Assembly: GCA_910585005.1 (NCBI GenBank)
Contig: CAJUCN010000011.1
Coordinates: 1 to 64,000 of the forward strand
Direction: 5' to 3'
Source of the DNA: an uncultured Lachnospiraceae bacterium
Lineage (GTDB): Bacteria > Bacillota > Clostridia > Lachnospirales > Lachnospiraceae
DNA: 64,000 nucleotides
Part shown: positions 33,802 through 42,186 of the stretch, piece by piece
Layout: every line of letters starts with the position of its first letter
How positions within the stretch are numbered: the stretch's first letter is position 1
The notes under the pieces: model-generated
Seen by the model: only the letters and a program-made list of their open reading frames with translations
Databases searched by the model: none
Told to the model about the DNA's origin: nothing
Position numbers and translations under genes: made by a program

Positions 33802-34647
33802 TTACAAAACTTTCACATAATATTGGTAACGGATATTAAACTCCGCAATCCCTTTACAAGAAAAACCCAGCTTCTCAAGCAGCCGTATGGAAGCCTGGTT
33901 TTCTTTGTCCACAAATGCCTGCACCTGATCAAACTCCAATTTTTCCCTGGCATAATCCAAAATGTTGCAGCAGACCTCATACCCATACCCCTGTCTCTGA
34001 TGCTCCACGTCAATAATAAACCCCAGCTCAGGAATCTCATATCCTTCCCTTACATTAAGCCCCGCCCTTCCAATAATCTGTCCGGTATCCTTTTTAATCA
34101 CTGTCCAAAGCCCAAACCCGTAAAATCCATAAACCTGCTCTATATAAGCTTTCATATATTCCATCTCTTGCTCCCTATCAGGAAACAGATCTTCCATATA
34201 ATAAGTGATAGACGGGCTGCTGTAAATACGGTAAAATTCTTCCACATCCCCAAGAGTGCTCTCCCGTACCAGCATTCTTTCTGTCTCCAGGATCTCCCAC
34301 GGAATTCCTGCAAGCCGTTTAAATGCCTCCTCATAAGAACTGTATTCTACAGATAAAAGATCCTCCACTGCGTACCGGATGCCGGGAAAGCTCTCTTCTT
34401 TGTTCCCCTCATGGTAAAGCGCAATTACAAAATACCCTTCCTGACCCATCCTTTTTGACAAAGAAGGGATATCCGTCACCACCAGGGTATGTGCAGGATC
34501 AATTTCCATTATGCCAGCAGGCTCTGGCGATCCAACGGGCCAAAATTTAACATTTACCCGTTCTAGCTCCGATACAATTGCACTCTGATATTCTTTATGC
34601 GCCATATCATAAGATTCAGATAACAGAAACAGGATGCATTTTAGCAT
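33802..34647 (-). CDS. GNAT acetyltransferase with an N-terminal extra domain
   Basis: 281 residues. The C-terminal half (about 120-281) is a RimJ/RimL-like acetyltransferase: LETERMLVRESTLGDVEEFY, GFGLWTVIKKDTGQIIGRAG, and IDVEHQRQGYGYEVCCNILD (acetyl-CoA motif). The N-terminal 115 residues contain TLVVTDIPSLSKRMGQEGYF, resembling a small Rossmann or HAD-like fold, but no catalytic motif is clear. The ATG at 34647 is chosen with AGGTGA upstream; a GTG at 34659 is an alternative. Divergent from the cyclophilin gene. Substrate unknown. Confidence 0.85.
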   Translation of the reverse strand: MLKCILFLLSESYDMAHKEYQSAIVSELERVNVKFWPVGSPEPAGIMEIDPAHTLVVTDIPSLSKRMGQEGYFVIALYHEGNKEESFPGIRYAVEDLLSVEYSSYEEAFKRLAGIPWEILETERMLVRESTLGDVEEFYRIYSSPSITYYMEDLFPDREQEMEYMKAYIEQVYGFYGFGLWTVIKKDTGQIIGRAGLNVREGYEIPELGFIIDVEHQRQGYGYEVCCNILDYAREKLEFDQVQAFVDKENQASIRLLEKLGFSCKGIAEFNIRYQYYVKVL

Positions 34648-34754
34648 TGTCAACTTCACCTACTTCCTATAAAATGGAAACAGGCAGAATACTAATCTGC
34701 AAATTTCCAAAGAATATTATAATACCATATTGGACAATTGAAAAGAAAGGAAGT

Positions 34755-35282
34755 ATGACCATGACACAAAATCCTGTTGTTACATTTACTATGGAAAACG
34801 GAGATACCATTAAGGCTGAATTATATCCTGATATTGCTCCCATCTCTGTAAACAATTTTATCAGCCTGATTCAAAAAAACTTCTACGACGGACTTATCTT
34901 CCACCGCGTTATTAAAGGTTTTATGATTCAGGGCGGAGATCCCGAAGGTACCGGGTGCGGTGGCCCCGGATACAGCATCAAGGGAGAATTTTCCCAAAAT
35001 GGTGTGGAAAACGACTTGAAACATACAAAGGGTGTCCTTTCCATGGCAAGGAGCATGTCCCCAAACTCTGCCGGCTCCCAATTTTTTATCATGCATAAAG
35101 ACAGTCCCCATCTTGACGGCGCTTATGCAGCATTTGGAAAAGTGACAGAAGGTATGGATGCGGTAAATAAGATTGCTGAAACCGCAACGGATTACAATGA
35201 CAGGCCCTTAAAGGACCAGCGGATCAAGAATGTCACTGTAGAAACTTTTGGCGTGGAATACCCTGAACCGGAAAAATTTTAA
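34755..35282 (+). CDS. Peptidyl-prolyl cis-trans isomerase, cyclophilin type
   Basis: 175 residues. The cyclophilin core is complete: FHRVIKGFMIQGGDPEGTG (catalytic Arg), SMARSMSPNSAGSQFFI and HLDGAYAAFGKV. No signal peptide, so a cytosolic folding helper. ATG at 34755 with AAAGGAAG just upstream; a second ATG two codons later may also be used. A -10-like TATAAT (34718-34723) lies upstream with a poor -35. Single gene followed by a terminator hairpin. Confidence 0.93.
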   Translation: MTMTQNPVVTFTMENGDTIKAELYPDIAPISVNNFISLIQKNFYDGLIFHRVIKGFMIQGGDPEGTGCGGPGYSIKGEFSQNGVENDLKHTKGVLSMARSMSPNSAGSQFFIMHKDSPHLDGAYAAFGKVTEGMDAVNKIAETATDYNDRPLKDQRIKNVTVETFGVEYPEPEKF

Positions 35283-35301
35283 CATTTGGACAGCTATGAT
35301 G

Positions 35302-35327
35302 CGGGATGGTGCTACAGTACCATCCCG
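35302..35327 (+). terminator. Terminator hairpin of the cyclophilin gene
   Basis: Stem CGGGATGGT/ACCATCCCG with an 8-base loop, 20 bases after the stop. The T-run is broken (TTCATATTCTGTT), so it is moderate in strength. Confidence 0.65.
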
Positions 35328-35662
35328 TTCATATTCTGTTCATATTTAATTCAAAAAAACTTAATTGTCATTACATTCTTTAGACATTTCTCTTTCGTAT
35401 ACTAACATCATAAGATATAACAAATAAAGCTTACTTCAAAGTGATTGATTTATTTAATAACTTTTTCATAATAAATGCCAAGTAAACATTGTTTACTTGG
35501 CATCCTCCCTTTTTAGGGTTTTATCAACATTTATCTTGTATTTTTATTCACATTCATGTATATTAAATTACAGAAGCTTATCCAATGGAGGATTTACGAA
35601 AGGTAAATTCTTTTTTTATGCTTCTTTTCAACTATCTATCTTATGACAAAGGAGATTCATTT
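35328..35662. other. AT-rich non-coding stretch with a second terminator
   Basis: This is part of the only gap over 300 bases between genes (35283-35662). It is strongly AT-rich and has no convincing reading frame. It holds -10-like boxes (TATACT near 35419) and a perfect intrinsic terminator at 35475-35514. I see no glycine riboswitch or T-box, although alanine/glycine symporter genes elsewhere can have such leaders. Confidence 0.6.
35475..35514 (+). terminator. Perfect intrinsic terminator upstream of the symporter gene
   Basis: ATGCCAAGTAAAC pairs with GTTTACTTGGCAT (13 bp, 3-base loop), followed by CCTCCCTTTTT. No gene precedes it directly after the cyclophilin terminator, so it ends either a small RNA or a leader of the symporter gene (149 bases before its start). 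Confidence 0.85.
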
Positions 35663-37168
35663 ATGGAAAAAGTAATGGAAACTATCGCAAACGTAAATGG
35701 CGCCATAAACAATGTGGTATGGGGGATCCCCATGCTGGTTCTCATTATTGGCACCGGTATTTACATGACCGCAGGTTTAAAATTCTTCCAGCTCACGCGG
35801 ATCAAACATTGGATGAACGAAACCTTCCTGGCAATTTTTAAGAAAAAGCATGTAACCGCCCATACCGGAAAAGATGAAGCATCCATTTCCCAATTTCAAG
35901 CTTTATCCACAGCCCTTGCTGCCACCATCGGTGTGGGCAATATAGCCGGTGTTGCAGGAGCCATCATTACCGGAGGCGCAGGAGCCGTATTTTGGATGTG
36001 GCTTTCTGCACTCTTTGGCATGATGACTAATTATTCTGAAAATGTCCTTGGCATCTTCTACCGCCGCAAAAACTCAAAAGATGAATGGTCCGGGGGTGCC
36101 ATGTATTACCTGCAGGATGGTCTAAAAAACAAAAAAATCATTGGTGTATTTTCCAAACCCCTTGCAGTTCTATTTGCTCTTTTCTGCGTTTTTGCATCTT
36201 TTGGTATTGGAAACATGACACAGGTACATGAAATTGCAAGTTCGATGCAAGATACGTTCCGTGTCCCTCCCCTTGCTACAGGCATTATCATTACTGTTGT
36301 TGCCGCTTTGGTTATTTTAGGCGGTATTAAGGCAATCGGAAATGTGGCGGAAAAAGTAGTGCCTTTTATGGCATGTGCTTACATCGTGGGCACCGTCATC
36401 ATCTTGATCATGAATATTACCTCTATCCCGGCAGTTCTTGCAGCGATCTTCACCAATGCTTTCGGACTGCGCCCCATTGCAGGCGCTACCGTTGGAGTCA
36501 TGATCAGGCAGGCAATGACCATGGGATTTAAGCGCGGTGTCTTCTCTAACGAAGCCGGCCTTGGTTCCTCTGTCATGGTCCACTCTGCTTCCAATGTAAA
36601 AGAACCTATCATCCAGGGTATGTGGGGAATCTTCGAGGTTTTCTTTGATACCATCGTTGTATGTACATTAACAGCCTTTACCGTACTCTGTTCCGGTCTC
36701 ATTGACTTGGAAACAGGCAAACTCCTCACTGCTTCCACTGGCGCTTCCTTAGTCAGCGAAGCCCTCTCAGAAGGACTTGGTTCCCTTGCCGGAGGATTCG
36801 TGACCATTGCCATATCACTTTTTGCATTTACCACCGTTCTTGGCTGGTCTTTTTATGGAACCAAGTCCTGCGAATACTTATTTGGAACCAAAGCCACCAT
36901 CGTATACAAGGTGATCTTTGTCGTCTGCATCACTTTCGGCGCTACCATGAATTTTGAATTAGCATGGGCAATCGCAGATACTTTAAACGCTCTGATGGCC
37001 ATTCCCAACCTAATCGGTGTACTTGCCCTTTCCGGCACAGTGTTTGCTATCACCAAAAACTATCTGGCACGCAAAGTTACGAAGACGGATACAAACCTAA
37101 AACCGATGCTCTCCTTTGACCCTGCGATCCAGGCCATGCAGGAAAAGGCCCTGGAACAGGAAGAATGA
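35663..37168 (+). CDS. Sodium:alanine/glycine symporter, AGCS family
   Basis: 501 residues, about 11 membrane helices. AGCS hallmarks: FQALSTALAATIGVGNIAGV, FWMWLSALFGMMTNYSENVL and FKRGVFSNEAGLGSSVMVHS. It imports alanine or glycine with sodium. The ATG at 35663 is chosen because AAAGGAG lies 8 bases upstream and the protein then starts like its family; an in-frame ATG at 35585 is unlikely. A leader terminator lies upstream, and a shared terminator lies between it and fba. Confidence 0.95.
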   Translation: MEKVMETIANVNGAINNVVWGIPMLVLIIGTGIYMTAGLKFFQLTRIKHWMNETFLAIFKKKHVTAHTGKDEASISQFQALSTALAATIGVGNIAGVAGAIITGGAGAVFWMWLSALFGMMTNYSENVLGIFYRRKNSKDEWSGGAMYYLQDGLKNKKIIGVFSKPLAVLFALFCVFASFGIGNMTQVHEIASSMQDTFRVPPLATGIIITVVAALVILGGIKAIGNVAEKVVPFMACAYIVGTVIILIMNITSIPAVLAAIFTNAFGLRPIAGATVGVMIRQAMTMGFKRGVFSNEAGLGSSVMVHSASNVKEPIIQGMWGIFEVFFDTIVVCTLTAFTVLCSGLIDLETGKLLTASTGASLVSEALSEGLGSLAGGFVTIAISLFAFTTVLGWSFYGTKSCEYLFGTKATIVYKVIFVVCITFGATMNFELAWAIADTLNALMAIPNLIGVLALSGTVFAITKNYLARKVTKTDTNLKPMLSFDPAIQAMQEKALEQEE

Positions 37169-37189
37169 TCATCTTTCCCAAAATAATAA

Positions 37190-37222
37190 GGGATGCCTTC
37201 ATACAGGCATCCCTCTATTTTT
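37190..37222. terminator. Bidirectional terminator between symporter and fba
   Basis: GGGATGCC/GGCATCCC stem with an 8-base loop. TCTATTTTTATTT follows on the plus strand and a TTATTATTTT run on the minus strand, so it serves both convergent genes. Confidence 0.85.
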
Positions 37223-37249
37223 ATTTATGCTGCTGCATGCTCTGGTCCA

Positions 37250-38113
37250 TCAAGCCTTGTCAATAGAACCAAAGATTTCCATTTTTTCTTTCACAGTAGC
37301 TTTGATTGCTTCAAAACCAGGAGCAAGAAGTTTACGGGGATCAAATCCCTTACCCTGCTGATCCTTGCCTTCTTCAATATATTTACGGGTAGCTGCCGCA
37401 AAAGATAACTGACACTCTGTGTTAACATTGATCTTAGCAACACCTAAAGAAATTGCCTTTTTGATCATATCTGTCGGAATGCCTGTACCACCGTGAAGAA
37501 CTAACGGCATATCTCCGGTAAGCTGCTGGATCGCATCCAGAGTCTCAAAAGATAATCCCTGCCAATTTGCAGGATATTTTCCATGGATGTTCCCGATACC
37601 TGCTGCAAGAAAATCAATGCCAAGATCAGCTATCGCCTTACATTCCTTAGGATCTGCACATTCACCCATACCTACTACGCCATCTTCTTCACCACCAATG
37701 GAACCAACTTCTGCTTCAATAGAAATGCCCTTTTCGTGAGCTGCTGCAACCAGTTCTTTGGTCTTAGCTACATTCTCATCAATCGGATAGTGGGAGCCGT
37801 CAAACATAACAGATGAAAAACCTGCCTCAATACATTTATAGCAGTGCTCATAGCTGCCATGATCAAGATGAAGCGCTACCGGAACAGTGATATTCTGATC
37901 CTTGATAAAACCTTTCACCATGCCTACTACTACATCATATCCGCCCATGTATTTTCCTGCGCCTTCAGATACGCCAAGGATTACAGGGGAGTTATTTTCC
38001 TGTGCCGTTAACAGGATCGCCTTGGTCCACTCAAGGTTGTTGATATTGAACTGACCAACCGCATAGTGGCCCGCTTTTGCTTTCTGAAGCATTTCTGTTG
38101 CTGATACTAACAT
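37250..38113 (-). CDS. fba: Class II fructose-1,6-bisphosphate aldolase
   Basis: 287 residues. Zinc-dependent aldolase: VALHLDHGSYEHCYKCIEAG (zinc His and catalytic Asp), GFSSVMFDGSHYP, EAEVGSIGGEEDGV and PLVLHGGTGIP. It cleaves fructose-1,6-bisphosphate into two triose phosphates in glycolysis. The ATG at 38113 has GGAGGT 7 bases upstream; the longer reading frame starts inside that ribosome site. A -10-like TATAAT lies about 45 bases upstream without a clear -35. Single gene. Confidence 0.96.
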   Translation of the reverse strand: MLVSATEMLQKAKAGHYAVGQFNINNLEWTKAILLTAQENNSPVILGVSEGAGKYMGGYDVVVGMVKGFIKDQNITVPVALHLDHGSYEHCYKCIEAGFSSVMFDGSHYPIDENVAKTKELVAAAHEKGISIEAEVGSIGGEEDGVVGMGECADPKECKAIADLGIDFLAAGIGNIHGKYPANWQGLSFETLDAIQQLTGDMPLVLHGGTGIPTDMIKKAISLGVAKINVNTECQLSFAAATRKYIEEGKDQQGKGFDPRKLLAPGFEAIKATVKEKMEIFGSIDKA

Positions 38114-38232
38114 TTTATTTACCTCCATTAAATTTTTAGCGATTTCATCGTACCTATTATAACCTATTCCCCCAAAAAAAGGAATATAAAAACCAAATTA
38201 ATTTAGATCTTCAAAACATTTTTCCACAGTAG

Positions 38233-39126
38233 TTAAGGCACTAATATCGGTAATGCCTGCTTCTTGTCGAAAATTTCGACTTCCCTATGCTTTCCCCCAA
38301 ACTCACCATCCAGCGTCCAGGCAATCTCCTCGTCCGAATACAGCCTAACAGCCTCACTCCTAAAGCAGTACATACATTCATTATTGATATTCCCTGCAAG
38401 AAGAGCCGTCATAATCTGGTTTAACTCCATGGCATTGGCCGGTTTTTTGATTAACGTAACTTCAAATTTTCCATCATCCAATTCCACATATTTTCCGGTA
38501 ATCCGTTTAAAGCCCCCCACGGAAGTAGAATTTGTAATCATGCCAAACAGGAAATCCCCTTCCGCCGAAAACCCTTCACTCTCCACCTTCATCCGATAGG
38601 ATCTCACCGTAGATAAGCGGCGCATCCCTTCCAATATATATGCCATATGCCCTAATACATTCTTTATGTCCTGGCGGGTTTCATACGATACATCAGTAAA
38701 AAGCCCAAAAGCTGCAATATAGACAAAAATATCCTCATTAAAAGTCCCTATGTCACAATAAAATGGTTTACCGTTTACAATTGCCTGGGCCGCCTGGATC
38801 ATGTTTTTGGGAATCCCCAGACTGTTGGCAAAATCATTGGTACTGCCTGCCGGGACATATCCGATAGGAACACGTTCCTCACACTGCATCATCCCTGTCA
38901 CCACTTCATCTAAGGTGCCATCCCCTCCGCTGCATACAATCAGGTCATAACTGCCAGGCTCCCTTTGCTTTACTGCCATAAGTCCATCCCCTTTTGCCTG
39001 AGTGGGATAGGCTATGACCTCATAATCCGCCTTGGTAAATATATCAATAATATCCAAAAGGTTACTCCTGATTTTTGCTTTTCCCGCCCTGGGATTATAG
39101 ATAAAAAGCACTCTCTTTTTTGTCAT
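38233..39126 (-). CDS. Diacylglycerol kinase-like lipid kinase
   Basis: 297 residues of the YegS/DagK family: FIYNPRAGKAK at the start, VCSGGDGTLDEVVTGMM (nucleotide-binding GGDGT), and GYVPAGSTNDFANSLGIP. It should phosphorylate diacylglycerol or a related lipid on the inner membrane face. The ATG at 39126 has GGAGGT 6 bases upstream; the longer frame would start inside the terminator of the HPr-like gene. It is downstream of that gene but separated by the terminator, so readthrough would be needed for co-transcription. Confidence 0.9.
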   Translation of the reverse strand: MTKKRVLFIYNPRAGKAKIRSNLLDIIDIFTKADYEVIAYPTQAKGDGLMAVKQREPGSYDLIVCSGGDGTLDEVVTGMMQCEERVPIGYVPAGSTNDFANSLGIPKNMIQAAQAIVNGKPFYCDIGTFNEDIFVYIAAFGLFTDVSYETRQDIKNVLGHMAYILEGMRRLSTVRSYRMKVESEGFSAEGDFLFGMITNSTSVGGFKRITGKYVELDDGKFEVTLIKKPANAMELNQIMTALLAGNINNECMYCFRSEAVRLYSDEEIAWTLDGEFGGKHREVEIFDKKQALPILVP

Positions 39127-39138
39127 AAATCTACCTCC

Positions 39139-39166
39139 AAAAAAGAGCAAAGCCCATGCTTTGCTC
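39139..39166 (-). terminator. Terminator of the uvrC-to-crh cluster
   Basis: GAGCAAAGC/GCTTTGCTC stem with a 4-base loop, followed on the minus strand by TTTTTT. It lies 34 bases after the HPr-like gene. Confidence 0.85.
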
Positions 39167-39199
39167 CTTCTTCCTTCCAGCCAACTCAGCCAATAAGCT

Positions 39200-39460
39200 T
39201 TATTGCTTATTTCCGCTTAAGTACTCCTCGATGTCTGCCATTGCCTCTTCTTCATCACTACCGCTTACAGTTACGTTTACGGATTCTCCTGTCCCAAGGG
39301 CAAGGCTCATCATCCCCATGATACTCTTTGCATTCACCTTTTTCCCTTCTGCCTCGATGTACACAGAGCTCTCATGCTGGCTCGCTACCTGCACAAGCAT
39401 AGCGATCGGCCTCGCTTCCAATCCTCCTGACAGTCGGATCGTGATTGATTTTTCAATCAT
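39200..39460 (-). CDS. Crh-like HPr paralogue lacking the catalytic histidine
   Basis: 86 residues of the HPr fold. The phosphohistidine position 15 is Glu (GGLEARP where HPr has GLHARP), while Ser46 is kept in NAKSIMGMM. It therefore cannot accept phosphate from enzyme I but may be phosphorylated on Ser46 by HprK, like B. subtilis Crh (Gln15), for use in carbon catabolite control. Its position right after whiA, with a 4-base overlap, matches the B. subtilis yvcJ-yvcK-yvcL-crh order apart from yvcK, which is absent. A true HPr is encoded at 63212-63475. Confidence 0.88.
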   Translation of the reverse strand: MIEKSITIRLSGGLEARPIAMLVQVASQHESSVYIEAEGKKVNAKSIMGMMSLALGTGESVNVTVSGSDEEEAMADIEEYLSGNKQ

Positions 39461-40335
39461 AATTTCTCCTCCTTATCCTTAATCTTTTCGGCTAAATCTC
39501 CCAATTTTCGTAATCTATGGTTGACACCGGATTTTCCCACCGGTGGATTAAGGTACCCGCCCAATTCTGCAAGAGCGCTGTCCGGATGCTCCAGCCGCAC
39601 CTCCGCCATCTGCTTAAGCCCTTCTGGCAAATTAGATAACCCATAATATTTCTTCAAATACTCAATATCTTCAATCTGTTTATTGGCAGCCTTAACTGTC
39701 TTAGTAATATTGGCGGCCTCACAATTTACCTGACGGTTGATCGAGTTACGCACCTCTTTCTCCACCCGCAGGCTTTCAAGCTCCATCAGTGCACGGTGGG
39801 CTCCCATAACATTTAAAAGATCCACAATACCTGCACCTTCCTTTAAATACACCACATAATATTTCTTTCGTCTGATAATCTTTGTTTCTATGCCAAATCC
39901 GGCTGTTGTCTGCTGGATCTGAAGAGCCCATGGTTCATATTCACAGACAAATTCTAAATGATAACTTTTCTGGGGATTGCTCATGGAACCCAGGCACAAA
40001 AAAGCCCCTCGCAAAAAAGCCCTTTTACAACAACTGTTTTTAAGGAGAACAGGAGCAATCTCCTCCTTAAGGGGATGTATCTTCCCATGCTCATCCAAGA
40101 CCTTAACGGCCTGAAGTATTTTTTCTGTAACCGTATTTATCATAAATGTTTTTTTGATTAATGTAAAGTATTTTCTGGAAACCAATAGATTTTCTGAAAT
40201 GATTCCTATTTCCTCTCCTCTTTTCCCAACTTCACAACCAAAATGGATCACTGCTGCAAGTTCTGCAATCTGGCAATGCCTTGACCCTGAAACGACTACC
40301 TCAAGCTCTTCTTTTACATTTGTAGAAAAAGACAT
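39457..40335 (-). CDS. whiA: DNA-binding protein WhiA
   Basis: 292 residues: N-terminal LAGLIDADG-like fold (SFSTNVKEELEVVVSGSRHC, then LRGAFLCLGSMSNPQKSYHL) and a C-terminal helix-turn-helix with HPDSALAELGGYLNPPVGKS followed by GVNHRLRKL. WhiA binds the nucleoid and influences cell division and fatty acid composition in Firmicutes. Ribosome site GGGGGA before ATG. It is part of the run rapZ-whiA-crh-like. Confidence 0.96.
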   Translation of the reverse strand: MSFSTNVKEELEVVVSGSRHCQIAELAAVIHFGCEVGKRGEEIGIISENLLVSRKYFTLIKKTFMINTVTEKILQAVKVLDEHGKIHPLKEEIAPVLLKNSCCKRAFLRGAFLCLGSMSNPQKSYHLEFVCEYEPWALQIQQTTAGFGIETKIIRRKKYYVVYLKEGAGIVDLLNVMGAHRALMELESLRVEKEVRNSINRQVNCEAANITKTVKAANKQIEDIEYLKKYYGLSNLPEGLKQMAEVRLEHPDSALAELGGYLNPPVGKSGVNHRLRKLGDLAEKIKDKEEKL

Positions 40336-40368
40336 ACTTCCCCCGCCTTCGCCTATATGATACCCTTC

Positions 40369-41235
40369 TTATGGCATGCCTTGTCCCACATCCCGGTGTG
40401 CGATCTTCATTCCATAGCTGCCCCTGTTCTTCATCCGTGCATACAACTGATTAGCAAGAGTTACACTTCTATGCTTTCCCCCTGTGCACCCAATGCCGAT
40501 CACCAGTTGATATTTTCCCTCTTTGCTATAATTCGGAATCAAAAATTCCACCATATCCGCCAGTTTATCTATAAAAATGTGCGCTTCCTGGAAACTCATG
40601 ACATAATCCTGGACTTCCTGATCATTCCCCGTCTTATATTTTAATTCATCAATATAAAAGGGATTTGGTAAAAACCGCACATCAAATACCAGATCAGCGT
40701 CCGCGGGAATACCATGCTTAAATCCGAAGGAAAGGATCGTCACGATCAGACTGTTATATTCCTCATTCTGCACAAAAATCCGGTCAAGTTCCTCCTTTAG
40801 CTCCCTTGTAAGCAAGTTCGAGGTGTCAATGACATAATCCGATTTATTTCGGATATCATTTAAAATTCCTCTCTCACGGTTGATCCCGTCTTCGATCCGC
40901 CCTCCTGGTGACAAGGGATGTACCCGTCGCGTTTCTTTATACCTCTTAAGAAGCGTCTTGTCATTGGCTTCCATAAATAAGATTTCAAAATAATAACCAT
41001 TTGCCTTCAGGTTTTCAAGTATTCTTTGTACCTGGCCAAACGCCTGATCCGTGCGTACGTCAAGTCCCAATGCCACCTTCGTCACTTCCCCGCCCGGCGC
41101 CGCGATCAATTCCACAAACTTTTCGATCAAAGGAACCGGAAGGTTGTCCACACAATAAAAGCCTGCGTCCTCCAGCATTCTGAGAGCCGTACTCTTCCCG
41201 CCGCCACTCATTCCCGTCACTACAACAAATCGCAT
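40369..41235 (-). CDS. rapZ: RNase adapter/nucleotide-binding protein RapZ
   Basis: 288 residues. Walker A GMSGGGKST at residues 8-16, FLEAND- and Walker B-like segments, and the conserved C-terminal block SFGFKHGIPADADLVFDVRF and GCTGGKHRSV. It is a nucleotide-binding regulator (YvcJ in Bacillus; in E. coli RapZ controls GlmS mRNA through small RNAs). The ATG at 41235 has GAGGAGG 5 bases upstream. The ribosome site lies next to the murB stop, so translation is probably coupled. Confidence 0.96.
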   Translation of the reverse strand: MRFVVVTGMSGGGKSTALRMLEDAGFYCVDNLPVPLIEKFVELIAAPGGEVTKVALGLDVRTDQAFGQVQRILENLKANGYYFEILFMEANDKTLLKRYKETRRVHPLSPGGRIEDGINRERGILNDIRNKSDYVIDTSNLLTRELKEELDRIFVQNEEYNSLIVTILSFGFKHGIPADADLVFDVRFLPNPFYIDELKYKTGNDQEVQDYVMSFQEAHIFIDKLADMVEFLIPNYSKEGKYQLVIGIGCTGGKHRSVTLANQLYARMKNRGSYGMKIAHRDVGQGMP

Positions 41236-41245
41236 GATTTCCTCC

Positions 41246-42166
41246 TCAAAAATCACCCAAAAAAATTACTTCCGGTTCCAATGTCACACCGAACCTATCC
41301 ATAACCCTTTCCCTGACTTCCCAGATCACCTCTGCAATATCTGCAGCAGTAGCCTTTCCTTTATTGACCACGAATCCGCAATGCTTTTCGGATACACATG
41401 CGCCTCCAATGGAATATCCCCGAAGCCCTGCATCCATGATCAGCTTTCCGGCAAAATATCCTTCCGGTCTTTTAAAAGTGCTCCCTGCACTGGCATATTC
41501 CAATGGCTGTTTTTCCCTTCTTCTCCGGGACAGATCGTCCATCTTTGCACGGATCTGTGCAGCATTTCCCCGTGCAAGTTTAAGACATACCTGTAACACA
41601 ATAAAGGGCCTGTTCTTGATAATACTGGTACGGTAACCGAACTCCATCTCCTCCCCGGAAAGCTCAAGAAGCTCCCCTTCTCTGTTCATCACAGTTACCT
41701 GTTCCACAACCTGCCTCATTTCTCCGTCATAGGCCCCGGCATTCATTACCACGCCTCCTCCTATAGTTCCAGGTATGCCCGATGCAAACTCAAATCCGGT
41801 CAATTCCGCATCCAACGCCGCCTTAGCAACCTGGGAAAGCAATGCCCCTGCCTGTACACGGATATGTTCACCTTCCACTGTCATCCGGTTCATCCTGTCA
41901 CCAATCTGCAGGATAACTCCCGGATAACCTTTGTCCCCTACCAACAGGTTACTCCCATTTCCAAGAATGAAAAAAGGAGTTTCCACCTGCTTTAAATACG
42001 GGATAATATGCAATAACTGTTCTCTTTTACTGACACGCACAAAAAACTGTGCCTCTCCCCCCACACGAAACGTTGTATGCCTGCACATGGGCTCCTCAAA
42101 AAGAATATCCTCTTCCGGTACATGTACAGCTAAAAATTCATAGATAGATGAACTGATTTTTCCCAC
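41246..42166 (-). CDS. murB: UDP-N-acetylenolpyruvoylglucosamine reductase
   Basis: 306 residues. FAD-linked oxidase with FILGNGSNLLVGDKGYPGVI, ASGIPGTIGGGVVMNAGAYD, the MurB signature EFGYRTSIIKN and AGSTFKRPEGYFAGKLI. It reduces enolpyruvyl-UDP-GlcNAc to UDP-MurNAc with NADPH, an early peptidoglycan step. It starts with GTG at 42166, preceded by AGGTG. It sits between the glucokinase and rapZ genes. Confidence 0.96.
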   Translation of the reverse strand: MGKISSSIYEFLAVHVPEEDILFEEPMCRHTTFRVGGEAQFFVRVSKREQLLHIIPYLKQVETPFFILGNGSNLLVGDKGYPGVILQIGDRMNRMTVEGEHIRVQAGALLSQVAKAALDAELTGFEFASGIPGTIGGGVVMNAGAYDGEMRQVVEQVTVMNREGELLELSGEEMEFGYRTSIIKNRPFIVLQVCLKLARGNAAQIRAKMDDLSRRRREKQPLEYASAGSTFKRPEGYFAGKLIMDAGLRGYSIGGACVSEKHCGFVVNKGKATAADIAEVIWEVRERVMDRFGVTLEPEVIFLGDF

Positions 42167-42186
42167 TTTTTCACCTGCTGTTCCAA

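Noticed and set aside
35328..35662. Glycine riboswitch or T-box before the AGCS symporter
   Set aside because: No conserved riboswitch core or T-box sequence is visible; only AT-rich sequence and a terminator.
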